From the NCBI GenBank assembly GCA_016218705.1, contig JACRDC010000038.1:1-64000 (forward strand): DNA of 64,000 nt, read 5' to 3'. Made by a program: the position numbers and the translations under genes. Within the stretch, counting starts at the first letter, position 1. Each line of letters begins with the position of its first letter. Positions 54,876-63,909 of the stretch are shown one piece after another. The notes below the pieces were generated by a model that made no database searches, was not told the origin of the DNA, and saw nothing but the letters and a program-made list of their open reading frames with translations. This DNA comes from Desulfarculus sp. (GTDB taxonomy: Bacteria > Desulfobacterota > Desulfarculia > Desulfarculales > Desulfarculaceae).

Positions 54876-54930
54876 GGGATCCAGGCCGCATGATGCCGGC
54901 CGCCAAGTACGCCAATAACAAGGAGCGGGC

Positions 54931-57900
54931 ATGACTACCAAGGCGCGACAACAAGACCCCGTGGGGGCGGTAATGGTGGTGGGCGGCGGCGTGGCCGCCA
55001 TCCAGGCCTCCCTGGACCTAGCCGACACCGGCTACCTGGTCTACCTGGTGGAGAAGACCCCGGCCATCGGCGGGGCCATGTCTCAGTTGGACAAGACCTT
55101 CCCCACCAACGACTGCTCCATGTGCATCCTCTCCCCCAAGCTGGTGGAGTGCGGCCGCCATCCCAATATCCAGATTCTCACTCAGGCCGAGGTGCAAAGC
55201 ATCGAAGGCCAGGCCGGCGATTTCCGGGTCAAGCTCAAGCAGCAGGCCCGCTACATAAGCCTGGAAAAATGCATCGCCTGCGGGGCCTGCGCCGAAAAGT
55301 GCCCCAAGAAGGTGGATGACGAATTCAACCGCGGCCTGAACAAGCGCAAGGCCGCCTACGTCAAATACCCCCAGGCCGTGCCGCTGAAGTACACCATCGA
55401 CAAGGACAACTGCATCTATTTTCAGAAGGGCAAGTGCAAGGCCTGCGAAAAGATCTGCCCGGCCGGCGCCGTGGAGTTCGCCCAAGAGGACGCCCAGCTG
55501 GAGTTGAACGTGGGAGCGGTGATCGTGGCCGCCGGCTTCAGGCCCTATGACCCCTCTCCCTTTGCCCAGTATTCCTACAGCCGCTTCGCCAACGTGGTCA
55601 CGGCCCTGGAGTTCGAGCGCATCCTCTCGGCCAGCGGCCCCTGGATGGGGCATCTGGTGCGTCCGGGCGACGAGAAGGAGCCCCAGAAGATCGCTTGGTT
55701 GCAATGCGTGGGCTCCCGGGACATCAACAACTGCGACCACCCCTATTGCTCCAGCGTGTGCTGCATGTACGCCATCAAGGAAGCGGTGATCGCCAAGGAG
55801 CATTCCCACGGCGGCCTGGACGCCACCATCTTCTTCATGGACATGCGCACTTTTGGCAAGGACTTCGAGCGCACCTACGAGGGCGCCAAGGAGCGCGGCG
55901 TGCGCTTCGTGCGCAGCCGGGTGCACTCCATCAGCGAGCTGCCGGACAAATCCCTGCGTCTGGAATACGCCACCGAGGAGGGCGAGGCCCGGACCGAGGA
56001 CTTCGACATGGTGGTGCTCTCCCAGGGCCTGGAGGTGGACCCGGCCACGGCCCAGCTCTGCCAGGACCTGGGGGTGGAGTTGGCCAGCACCCAGTTCGTC
56101 AAGAGCGGCTCCTTCAGCCCGGTGGCCACCAGCCGTGAGGGCGTCTACGTCTGCGGCGCCCTGGCCGGTCCCAAGGACATCCCCCTGTCGGTGATGGAGG
56201 CCAGTGCGGCGGCCTGCGCCGCCGGCGGCAACCTGACCGCCGCCCGGGGCAGCCTGGTCAGCCTGCCCGAGATCACCCCCCAGCGCGACGTCAAGGGCGA
56301 GAGCCCCCAGGTGGGCGTCTTCGTCTGCTCCTGCGGCATCAACATCGCCGGCGTGGTGGACGTCAAGGCGGTGATGGATTACGCCGCCACCCTGCCGGGC
56401 GTGGCCTACGTGGAGAACAATCTCTTCACCTGCTCCCAGGACACCCAGGACAAGATGGCCCAGGTCATCAAGGACCAGGGGCTCAACCGCATCGTGGTGG
56501 CGGCCTGTAGCCCGCGCACCCACGAGCCTTTGTTCCAGGAGACCCTCAAGGCCGCCGGCCTGAACAAGTACCTCTTCGACCTGGCCAACATCCGCAACCA
56601 GGATTCCTGGGTGCACGCCAATGAGCCCGAGAAGGCCACCGACAAGGCCAAGGACTTGGTGCGCATGGCCGTGGCCAAGGCCAGCCTGCTGGAGCCCCTA
56701 AGCGAGGCCAAGCTCTCCATCCTTCCCAAGGCCATGGTCATCGGCGGTGGCCTCAGCGGTCTCAACGCCGCCCTGGAGCTGACCCGCCAGGGCTTTGAAA
56801 CCCACATGGTGGAGCGCGACGCCCAACTGGGCGGCAACGCGCGGCTCTTGCGGGTCACGGCCCAGGGCGAGGACGTGCAGGCCTATCTGGCCGAATTGAT
56901 CGCCAAGGCCCAGGCCGAACCCCTGCTCAAGCTGCACCTGGACACCGCCATCAAGGAGGTCAGCGGCTTCGTAGGCAACTTCAAGACCACCCTGGCCGGG
57001 CCGGCCGGCGAGGAGCTGATCGAGCACGGCGCGGCGGTGATCGCCACCGGGGCCGCCGAGCGCCGGCCCACCGAGTACCTGTACGGCCAGGACCCCCGGG
57101 TCATGACCCACCTGGAGCTGGACGCGGCCCTGCTCACCGGGGAGTTGACTCCCCAGAAGGTGGGCGGCGCGGTCTTCATTCAGTGCGTGGGCTCCCGGGA
57201 GCCCGAGCGCCCCTACTGCTCCAAGGTCTGCTGCACCCACACCGTGGAGAGCGCCATCCACCTCAAGGAGCACAACCCCGACTGCCGGGTGACCGTGTTC
57301 TACCGCGACATGCGCACCTTTGCCGAGCGCGAGCTGCTCTACAAGAAAGCCCGCGAACTGGGCGTGCTCTTCGTGCGTTACCACCTGGACAGCAAGCCCC
57401 AGGTCAGCCTCCAGGACGGGCGTCTGTTGGTCACGGCCCTGGACCCCATCCTGGGCCGCGAGATCGAGCTGGAGGCTGATCTGCTCTGTCTGGCCAGCGC
57501 CATCGTCAGCCACAAGGACGAGTCCCTGGCCCAGATGTTCAAGGTGCCCCTGGACCAGGACGGCTGGTTCCTGGAAGCCCACGTCAAGCTGCGTCCCGTG
57601 GATTTTGCCACCGACGGCGTGTTCATGGCCGGCCTGGCCCACTACCCCAAGCCCATCGAGGAGGCCATAGCCCAAGCCCAAGCAGCCGTGAGCCGCGCGG
57701 TGACGGTGCTGTCCAAAACAGAAATGTGGCTTTCGGGCACCGTGGCCTTCATCGATCCCAAGAAGTGCGTGGGCTGCGGCGTGTGCTGGGAGATATGTCC
57801 CTACCAGGCCATCAGCCCCGACGAGCACGGGCTGGCCGTGGCCAACGCGGCCCTGTGCAAGGGCTGCGGCACTTGCGTGGCCTCCTGCCGCTCGGGCGCC

Positions 57901-57966
57901 CCCAACCTCAAGGGTTTCAGCAACCAAGACGTCATGGCCCAGATCACGGCCATGCTCCAGGGCTAA
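54931..57966 (+). CDS. hdrA: HdrA-like flavoprotein with two FAD modules, Cys counterpart of the Sec protein
   Basis: 1011 aa, colinear with the Sec62 protein (about 75% identical by eye). FAD loop VMVVGGGVAAIQ, cluster motif NDCSMC with Cys65 in the Sec position and an additional Cys in LVECGRH where the Sec protein has Val. The inserted ferredoxin (CIACGACAEKC, CKACEKIC), HdrA N-domain ([12 protein letters not shown]), second FAD loop (AMVIGGGLSGLN) and C-terminal ferredoxin ([23 protein letters not shown]) are all intact. Site of flavin-based electron bifurcation. It starts 55 nt after the tRNA, with AAGGAG before the ATG. Confidence 0.93.
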   Translation: MTTKARQQDPVGAVMVVGGGVAAIQASLDLADTGYLVYLVEKTPAIGGAMSQLDKTFPTNDCSMCILSPKLVECGRHPNIQILTQAEVQSIEGQAGDFRVKLKQQARYISLEKCIACGACAEKCPKKVDDEFNRGLNKRKAAYVKYPQAVPLKYTIDKDNCIYFQKGKCKACEKICPAGAVEFAQEDAQLELNVGAVIVAAGFRPYDPSPFAQYSYSRFANVVTALEFERILSASGPWMGHLVRPGDEKEPQKIAWLQCVGSRDINNCDHPYCSSVCCMYAIKEAVIAKEHSHGGLDATIFFMDMRTFGKDFERTYEGAKERGVRFVRSRVHSISELPDKSLRLEYATEEGEARTEDFDMVVLSQGLEVDPATAQLCQDLGVELASTQFVKSGSFSPVATSREGVYVCGALAGPKDIPLSVMEASAAACAAGGNLTAARGSLVSLPEITPQRDVKGESPQVGVFVCSCGINIAGVVDVKAVMDYAATLPGVAYVENNLFTCSQDTQDKMAQVIKDQGLNRIVVAACSPRTHEPLFQETLKAAGLNKYLFDLANIRNQDSWVHANEPEKATDKAKDLVRMAVAKASLLEPLSEAKLSILPKAMVIGGGLSGLNAALELTRQGFETHMVERDAQLGGNARLLRVTAQGEDVQAYLAELIAKAQAEPLLKLHLDTAIKEVSGFVGNFKTTLAGPAGEELIEHGAAVIATGAAERRPTEYLYGQDPRVMTHLELDAALLTGELTPQKVGGAVFIQCVGSREPERPYCSKVCCTHTVESAIHLKEHNPDCRVTVFYRDMRTFAERELLYKKARELGVLFVRYHLDSKPQVSLQDGRLLVTALDPILGREIELEADLLCLASAIVSHKDESLAQMFKVPLDQDGWFLEAHVKLRPVDFATDGVFMAGLAHYPKPIEEAIAQAQAAVSRAVTVLSKTEMWLSGTVAFIDPKKCVGCGVCWEICPYQAISPDEHGLAVANAALCKGCGTCVASCRSGAPNLKGFSNQDVMAQITAMLQG

Positions 57967-57995
57967 AGCCCGGCAGCAAGCAAGGAGCGAAAGTA

Positions 57996-58433
57996 ATGAC
58001 CGAGGCGCAATTCGAGCCGCGCATCGCGGCCTTCTTCTGCAACTGGTGCACCTACGGCGGTGCCGATTTGGCCGGCGTCAGCCGGCTACAGTATCCCACC
58101 AACCTGCGCGCCATTCGCATACCCTGCACGGGGCGCATGAACCCCAACTTCATCATGCAGGCCTTCCGCCAGGGGGCCGATGGCGTGTGGGTGAGCGGCT
58201 GCCATCCCGGCGACTGCCACTATATCGCCGGCAATCTCTACGCCAGGCGCCGCTTCACGGTTTTCAAGAACCTCCTGGAGTACGCGGGCCTGGAGCCCGG
58301 GCGCCTGCACTTTTCATGGATATCCTCGGCCGAGGCCAGCAAATTCCAGCAAACCGTCATCGAGGTCACCGACGCGGTGCGAGCCCTGGGTCCTGCGCAG
58401 CACCTGATCAAAGACATCCGGAAGGTGGCCTGA
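57996..58433 (+). CDS. mvhD: MvhD/FlxD-type [2Fe-2S] protein, Cys counterpart
   Basis: 145 aa, about 80% identical by eye to the Sec70 protein. FFCNWCTYGGADLAG, RIPCTGR and VSGCHPGDCHY carry the cluster ligands; Cys replaces Sec in the last. ATG 57996 follows AAGGAG; upstream frame is chance. Its stop overlaps the next start as TGATG, exactly as in the Sec operon. Confidence 0.93.
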   Translation: MTEAQFEPRIAAFFCNWCTYGGADLAGVSRLQYPTNLRAIRIPCTGRMNPNFIMQAFRQGADGVWVSGCHPGDCHYIAGNLYARRRFTVFKNLLEYAGLEPGRLHFSWISSAEASKFQQTVIEVTDAVRALGPAQHLIKDIRKVA

Positions 58434-59383
58434 TGGAAGCTATCGCACAAAAGATCCGCGAGGCCGCCAAAAAGCTACTTAGCGAGGGCAAGGTGGACGT
58501 GGTGATCGGCTATGCCAAGGGCAGCGTGCCGATGCGCGAGTACCCCTACTTCGCCTACACGCCCGAGGAGGCCGAGAACCTCACCTGGTCGAGCTTCTGC
58601 TGCAACAACCTGGCGCTGTACACCATCCGCCGTCCTGGCCGGATGGCGGTGGTGGCGCAAGGCTGCGTGAGCCGCAACCTGGTGAACCTGATAAACGAGA
58701 ACCAGATCAAGCGCGAGAACCTCTATGTCATAGGGCTGAACAGCCCGGGCATGGTGGACCGGCGCAAGGTGCAGGCCCTGTTCCCGGGCAAGACCATCAC
58801 CGAGGTGATCGAGGAGCCCGAGCACCTCTTGGTCAAGGGCCAGGGCTTCGAGGAGCGCATCGAGCGCAAGAAGTTCCTGCGCTCCAACTGCCTGACCTGC
58901 GTGCAAAGGAACCCGGTGATCAGTGACGAGCTGATCGGCCAAGCCGGCCCCGAGGGTCACGGCGGCAACATCGACAACGTGGCCGCGCCCTGGGAGAAGC
59001 TCATCCCCGCCGAGCGCTGGGCCGAGATGCAGGAGACCTTCAAGGACTGCATCCGCTGCTACGCCTGCCGCGACGCCTGCCCCCTGTGCTACTGCTACGT
59101 GTGCTTCGTGGACGAGGCCCAGCCCCAGTGGTGCGCCAAGTCCCAGGACGAGGCCGACGTGATGACCTTCCACCTGCTCAGGGCTTTCCACTGCGCGGGC
59201 CGCTGCACCGACTGCGGCACCTGCGAGTCGGCCTGTCCGCAGGGCATCAAGATGCGCCGTCTGACCAGCAAGATCGAAAAGGACATCCGGGAGCTCTACG
59301 GCTACCGGCCGGGCATGGAGATCGGGGCCCAGCCGCCGATGTCACTGTTCAAGCCCAACGATCCCCAGGACTTCATCAAGTAG
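58433..59383 (+). CDS. 4Fe-4S electron-transfer subunit of Hdr/Flx complex (FrhB/FlxB-like), Cys operon copy
   Basis: 316 aa, the same length as the minus-strand copy and differing at only about 20 positions by eye. All cysteines are shared: FCCNN, GCVSRN, NCLTC, CIRCYACRDACPLCYC and CTDCGTCESACPQG. It probably passes electrons between the NAD(P)H module and HdrA. The start is fixed by overlap with the mvhD stop; the longer frame upstream is not used. Confidence 0.87.
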   Translation: MEAIAQKIREAAKKLLSEGKVDVVIGYAKGSVPMREYPYFAYTPEEAENLTWSSFCCNNLALYTIRRPGRMAVVAQGCVSRNLVNLINENQIKRENLYVIGLNSPGMVDRRKVQALFPGKTITEVIEEPEHLLVKGQGFEERIERKKFLRSNCLTCVQRNPVISDELIGQAGPEGHGGNIDNVAAPWEKLIPAERWAEMQETFKDCIRCYACRDACPLCYCYVCFVDEAQPQWCAKSQDEADVMTFHLLRAFHCAGRCTDCGTCESACPQGIKMRRLTSKIEKDIRELYGYRPGMEIGAQPPMSLFKPNDPQDFIK

Positions 59384-59395
59384 GAAGGCGCCACC

Positions 59396-60424
59396 ATGTC
59401 GCACAAGATATTGGCCAAAGACAAGCTGGATGCCTTCCTCCAGGGCCTTTGCCGCGATCAGGATTTGTTCGCGCCGGTCATGAAGGACGGCAAGGTGGGC
59501 TGGGCGCCGGTGACCACCGCCGCCGAGGCGCTGTGGGAGTTCTCCAACAGCGAGCTGAGCCCCAAGGACTTCTTCTTCCCCCAGACCGAATGCATGATGC
59601 GCTTCAAGAATGTCCAGGGCGATCCCCAGGGCATGATCATGCAAGCGGAACCCGCGCTGAATAAGCCGCGGGTGCTTCTTAACATCCGTCCCTGCGACGC
59701 CAAGGCCTTCCAGGTCCTGGACATGATCTTCGTGCAGGACGAGATGACCAACGACCTGTACTGGCGCGACAAGCGCGAGAAGACCACGCTCATAGGCCTG
59801 GCCTGCAACGACCCCTGCCCCACCTGCTTCTGCACCACGGTGGGCAGCAATCCCCACGGCACCACCGGCCTAGACGTGCTCTTGACCGACATCGGCGACA
59901 AGCTGGTGGCGGAATCCTTCACCGCCAAGGGCGAGGCTCTGCTCAAGGAGCTGCCCGAGGTAACCAGGCAGGACCTGTTCCAGGCCGGCGAACTCAAAAA
60001 AGCCGCCGAGGCCAAGATCACCAGCGGGGTGGCCGTGGACAAGATCAACGCGGCTACGGTGATGGAGCTCTACGACGCGCCCCTGTGGGACCGGGTCATG
60101 GAGAGCTGCCTGAACTGCGGCACCTGCACCTTCTGCTGCCCCACCTGCCACTGCTTCGACATCCAGGACGAGACCCAGGGCGAGGCGGGACGCAGGGTGC
60201 GCAACTGGGACTACTGCATGAGCTGGCTGTTCACCATGCACGGCACCGGGCACAACCCCCGGGGCACCAAGAAGGACCGGGTGCGCCAGCGCTTCATGCA
60301 CAAGTTCAAGTACATCCCGGTCAAGCGTGGCGGCGAGATAGGCTGCGTGGGCTGTGGCCGCTGCGTGCAGCTGTGCCCGGTTAACATCGACGTCCGCAAG
60401 GTCGTCAACGACATGAACGCTTAA
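59396..60424 (+). CDS. AsrA/FlxC-like 4Fe-4S protein, Cys operon copy
   Basis: 342 aa, the same length as its minus-strand twin. Shows RPCDAKAFQVLD, NDPCPTCFCTTVG, CLNCGTCTFCCPTCHC and CVGCGRCVQLCP. The most variable part between the twins is about residues 155-215 (a charged helical linker), while both ends are nearly identical. Ferredoxin-like relay of the complex. It starts 12 nt after the previous stop. Confidence 0.87.
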   Translation: MSHKILAKDKLDAFLQGLCRDQDLFAPVMKDGKVGWAPVTTAAEALWEFSNSELSPKDFFFPQTECMMRFKNVQGDPQGMIMQAEPALNKPRVLLNIRPCDAKAFQVLDMIFVQDEMTNDLYWRDKREKTTLIGLACNDPCPTCFCTTVGSNPHGTTGLDVLLTDIGDKLVAESFTAKGEALLKELPEVTRQDLFQAGELKKAAEAKITSGVAVDKINAATVMELYDAPLWDRVMESCLNCGTCTFCCPTCHCFDIQDETQGEAGRRVRNWDYCMSWLFTMHGTGHNPRGTKKDRVRQRFMHKFKYIPVKRGGEIGCVGCGRCVQLCPVNIDVRKVVNDMNA

Positions 60425-60441
60425 GAACGGGAAGGGATCAA

Positions 60442-61281
60442 ATGAGAAACACCTACATCCCCTACCCGGTGAGCATCAAAGAGGTTCGGGTGGAGACCGA
60501 GGACAAGCAGCTCAAGTCCTTCTGGCTCCAGTTCCTTAAAAATGAGGACGCCCAGGCCTTCAACTACAAGCCGGGCCAGTTCGCCGAGCTTAGCATAAGC
60601 GGCTACGGCGAGATACCCATCGGCATCGCCTCTAGCCCCACCGAGGGGCGCGACTTGTTGTTCACGGTCAACAAGGTGGGCTCGGTCAGCTCCCGGCTGC
60701 ACAACATGAAGGCCGGCGACATCATGGGCGTGCGCGGTCCCCTGGGCAACTGCTATCCGCTGAAGGAGGCCCAGGGCAAGAACATCGTCATCGTGGCCGG
60801 CGGCTTCGCCGTCACCACTCTGCGCTCCACCATGAACTGGCTGTTGCACCCCGACCACCGGGGCGACTACGGCGAGATCACCTTCATCTACGGCGCGCGC
60901 ACCCCGGGCATGCTGCTCTATACCGAGGAGTGGACCGCCTGGCAGCAGAGCGGCCAGGCCAAGGTCTGCGTCACCGTGGACCGCGAGGCCCCGGGATGGT
61001 CCGGCCTGGTGGGCTTCGTACCCACGGTCACCGGCGACGTGGCGCCCAAGCCCGACAACGCCATCGCGCTCATCTGCGGCCCGCCCATCATGATCAAGTT
61101 CACCCAGCCGGTCTTCGACAAGCTGGGCTGGCAGTCCGACCAGATCATCATGAGCCTGGAAAACCGCATGAAGTGCGGCATCGGCATCTGCGGCCGCTGC
61201 AACGTCGGCCCCGAGTACGTCTGCAAGGACGGCCCGGTCTTCACCAAAACGCAGCTGACATCGTTGCCACAGGAATATTAA
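60442..61281 (+). CDS. FAD/NAD(P)H-binding oxidoreductase subunit (FlxA/AsrB/HydG-like), Cys operon copy
   Basis: 279 aa, about 94% identical by eye to the minus-strand copy. FAD barrel, NAD(P) domain (VIVAGGFAVTT; LICGPPIMIK) and C-terminal 2Fe-2S stretch (CGIGICGRCNVGPEYVC). Likely NAD(P)H entry or exit point for HdrA bifurcation. It lies 17 nt after the AsrA-like gene; GGGAAGGGA precedes the ATG. Confidence 0.89.
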   Translation: MRNTYIPYPVSIKEVRVETEDKQLKSFWLQFLKNEDAQAFNYKPGQFAELSISGYGEIPIGIASSPTEGRDLLFTVNKVGSVSSRLHNMKAGDIMGVRGPLGNCYPLKEAQGKNIVIVAGGFAVTTLRSTMNWLLHPDHRGDYGEITFIYGARTPGMLLYTEEWTAWQQSGQAKVCVTVDREAPGWSGLVGFVPTVTGDVAPKPDNAIALICGPPIMIKFTQPVFDKLGWQSDQIIMSLENRMKCGIGICGRCNVGPEYVCKDGPVFTKTQLTSLPQEY

Positions 61282-61324
61282 TTACGGCCCACTCGCTTAA
61301 AGCGGCGATGCTAAGGAGGTCGAC

Positions 61325-62650
61325 ATGACTGAAGCCATACAGCCCAAGTCCCTGCCTGACGCGGCCCGGGAAAAGTTGGCCAATCTTAACCTTAACCTGT
61401 GCTTGACCTGCGGCACCTGCACCGGCGGTTGCCCAGCCACCGGTACCGAGCGCCTGAATGGCCTGGAAATCCGCAAGGTGTACCGCATGCTGGCCTACGG
61501 CATGATCGACGAAGTGGTCGCCTCCGACTTCCCCTGGGTATGCACCGGCTGCGGCCGTTGCGCGGCGGCCTGCCCCATGAACCTGGACACCCCAGCCATC
61601 ATGGGCTACATGAAACACCTGCGCCCCCGCGACAAGGTGCCTGGCATCCTGCACAAGGGCGTGGAACAGGTGCTGAAATCCGGCAACAACATGGGCGTGC
61701 CCCGGGATGACTATCTCATGACCATGGCCGACATGGGCAACGAGATGGCCGAGGATTGCTGCCCCGGCTTCTACGTGCCCGTGGACAAGCAAAACGCCGA
61801 CGTCATGTTTTTTCCCAACTCCAAGGAGGTCTTCAGCGACTTCGAGGACATGAAGTGGTGGTGGAAAATTTTCTACGCCGCCAAGGAGAACTGGACCATC
61901 CCTTCCAACAACTGGGAGGCCGTGGACTGGGGCCTTTTCACCGGCAACTATGAGGCCACGCGCATCCTGGCCCAGCGCAAGATCGACATGATGAAGGAGT
62001 TCAACGTCAAGCGCCTGATCATGCCCGACTGCGGCGGAGGCTCCTACGGTTGCCGCATGGGACTCAAGACCTGCCAGATGGACGACCCGAGCAACACCGT
62101 CAATTACGTCTACCTCTATGAATATCTGGTGGAGCTGATCAAGTCTGGGCGCATCAAGCTGGACAAGAGCGTCAACGCCGGCAAGGTCTTCACCTGGCAC
62201 GACTCCTGTAAGCACGGCCGCGAGCTGGAACGGCACTTCGGTCATGGCTACTACGAGGAGCCTCGCTGGATCCTGGAGCAGTGCGTGGACCAGTTCGTGG
62301 ACATGGAGCCCAACCGCTTGAACGGCTTCTGCTGCGGGGCCGGCGGCGGCAACTGGCCCATGCCCTACGAGAAGGAGTCGGCCTTCCACGGTCGCAAGAA
62401 GTACGAGTCCATCAAGAACAGCAAGGCCAACGTGGTGGTGTTGGGCTGCTCCAACTGCCACGATCAGATCATGAAGCGCTATCCCAAATTCTACCCGGAT
62501 TGCGACTACGAGGTGAAATACATCTGGGAGCTGGTGGCCGACAGCCTGGTCATCGAACCCTGGAGCGACGAGGAAGTGGAGCAGGCCCAGGCCCAGGCCG
62601 CAGCCCAGTGGGAACGCCTGGGCATCGATCCCGAGGCGGGCTATGAATAG
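61325..62650 (+). CDS. HdrD/DsrK-like CCG-domain Fe-S protein, Cys counterpart
   Basis: 441 aa. N-terminal 4Fe-4S motifs CLTCGTCTGGCP and CTGCGRCAAACP-like (CTGCGRCAAACPM region, about residues 78-90), then ECCPGFYV-like CC pair, MPDCGGGSYGC with Cys at the position of Sec232, and a complete CCG domain (HDSCKHGRE, FCCGAGGGNWPMP, GCSNCHDQ). Only about 45% identical by eye to the Sec232 protein, much less than the three genes before it. Probable disulfide-reducing or membrane-linked acceptor subunit of the complex. AAGGAGG precedes the ATG. Confidence 0.88.
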   Translation: MTEAIQPKSLPDAAREKLANLNLNLCLTCGTCTGGCPATGTERLNGLEIRKVYRMLAYGMIDEVVASDFPWVCTGCGRCAAACPMNLDTPAIMGYMKHLRPRDKVPGILHKGVEQVLKSGNNMGVPRDDYLMTMADMGNEMAEDCCPGFYVPVDKQNADVMFFPNSKEVFSDFEDMKWWWKIFYAAKENWTIPSNNWEAVDWGLFTGNYEATRILAQRKIDMMKEFNVKRLIMPDCGGGSYGCRMGLKTCQMDDPSNTVNYVYLYEYLVELIKSGRIKLDKSVNAGKVFTWHDSCKHGRELERHFGHGYYEEPRWILEQCVDQFVDMEPNRLNGFCCGAGGGNWPMPYEKESAFHGRKKYESIKNSKANVVVLGCSNCHDQIMKRYPKFYPDCDYEVKYIWELVADSLVIEPWSDEEVEQAQAQAAAQWERLGIDPEAGYE

Positions 62651-62669
62651 GTAAAACGGCTTTAGGGGT

Positions 62670-62735
62670 GGCCTGGCGTTGGCTCCGCCAGGCCGCCTGG
62701 TCTCCATAAGGCTCCCGGGCGCTCGGTCCGGGAGC
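62670..62735 (+). terminator. Two hairpins ending the Cys operon
   Basis: GGCCTGGCG/CGCCAGGCC (62670-62694) is a perfect 9-bp stem; GCTCCCGG/CCGGGAGC (62711-62735) is a second 8-bp stem followed by TTCCTTGTTG. Together they separate the Hdr operon from the NifS-like gene. Confidence 0.7.
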
Positions 62736-62778
62736 TTCCTTGTTGTATGATCAAAGAAACCGTGCCAGGAGTCCGAAG

Positions 62779-63909
62779 ATGAAACCACTGTACTTCGACT
62801 ACAATGCCACCACGCCCATGCTGCCCGAGGTGCGCCAAGCCATGCTGCCCTATTTGGAGGCGATATATGGCAACCCCGGCTGTGGACATGCCTGGGGCTA
62901 TGCCGCGCGCCAGGCCTTGGACCAGGCGCGCGGCCAGGTGGCCGGCCTTATCAATTGCCCACCGGAAAACCTGCTCTTCACCTCCTGCGCCACCGAGAGC
63001 AACAACTGGGTGTTGTTCGGCCTCTTGGAGGGAGAAAAGGACGCCCGCCTGGTGACCAGCGCCATCGAGCACCCCGCCATTCTGGAGCCGGCCAAGGTGC
63101 TGGAGGCCAAGGGCCTTAAGGTGACGCGAGTGGGCGTGGACAGCCAGGGCCTGGTGTCGCTGGACGAGGTGGCTGCCGCCTGCACGCCAGACACCCGCCT
63201 GATCTCGGTGATGCTGGCCAACAACGAGACCGGTGCCGTGCAGCCGTTGGCTGAGATCGCGGCCTGGGCGCGGCCCCGGGGCATCCTGGTGCATAGCGAC
63301 GCCGCCCAGGCCGTGGGCAAAATACCGGTGGACGTGAAAGCCCTGGGGGTGGACTTCCTCACCATCGCCGGGCACAAGCTTTACGCCCCCAAGGGCGTGG
63401 GCGCCCTCTACGCCCGCAACCCCTCCCGGCTGCGCCCTTTGCTGTATGGCGGTGGTCAGGAACAGGGTTTGCGCTCGGGCACCGAGAACATCCCTCACAT
63501 GGTGGGGCTGGGCGCGGCCTGCCAATTGGCCGGGGAGGACTTGATCCAGGAGATGACCCGCCAGGCCCAGTTGGGCGCCTTGTTCCTGCAAGGCCTGCAA
63601 GGGCTGGGCGTGGATTATCGCCTGCACTCAGCCCAGGCCCCCCGCCTGCCGGGCACCATGAGCCTGGGCTTTGGGGGGCTCAAGGCCGGTGACATCCTCT
63701 CCGGCCTGGTGGGCTATGACGTGGGCGTCAGCGCCGGCGCGGCCTGCCACGGCGACGCCACCACCATTTCCCATGTGCTGGCGGCCATGGGTGTGCCCAA
63801 GGAATATGCCGAGGGCACCTTGCGCTTTTCCTGGGGCCGGCCCACCAGCCAGGGTGACGTGGCTGAACTGGTGCATAGGCTGGGACTGGTCCTGGCAAGC
63901 CTGGGCTGA
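62779..63909 (+). CDS. NifS/IscS-like cysteine desulfurase
   Basis: 376 aa from ATG 62779 (AGGAG upstream). FDYNATTPMLPEV start, SAIEHPAIL, HSDAAQAVGK and the PLP-lysine motif TIAGHKLYAPKG (Lys about 205) are typical of group I aminotransferase-V desulfurases. The catalytic Cys is in SAGAACHGD (about 328), a short active-site loop variant. It mobilises sulfur (or selenium) from cysteine or selenocysteine for Fe-S or Se delivery. Separated from the Hdr operon by terminators, so co-function with it is only suggested by position. Confidence 0.88.
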   Translation: MKPLYFDYNATTPMLPEVRQAMLPYLEAIYGNPGCGHAWGYAARQALDQARGQVAGLINCPPENLLFTSCATESNNWVLFGLLEGEKDARLVTSAIEHPAILEPAKVLEAKGLKVTRVGVDSQGLVSLDEVAAACTPDTRLISVMLANNETGAVQPLAEIAAWARPRGILVHSDAAQAVGKIPVDVKALGVDFLTIAGHKLYAPKGVGALYARNPSRLRPLLYGGGQEQGLRSGTENIPHMVGLGAACQLAGEDLIQEMTRQAQLGALFLQGLQGLGVDYRLHSAQAPRLPGTMSLGFGGLKAGDILSGLVGYDVGVSAGAACHGDATTISHVLAAMGVPKEYAEGTLRFSWGRPTSQGDVAELVHRLGLVLASLG

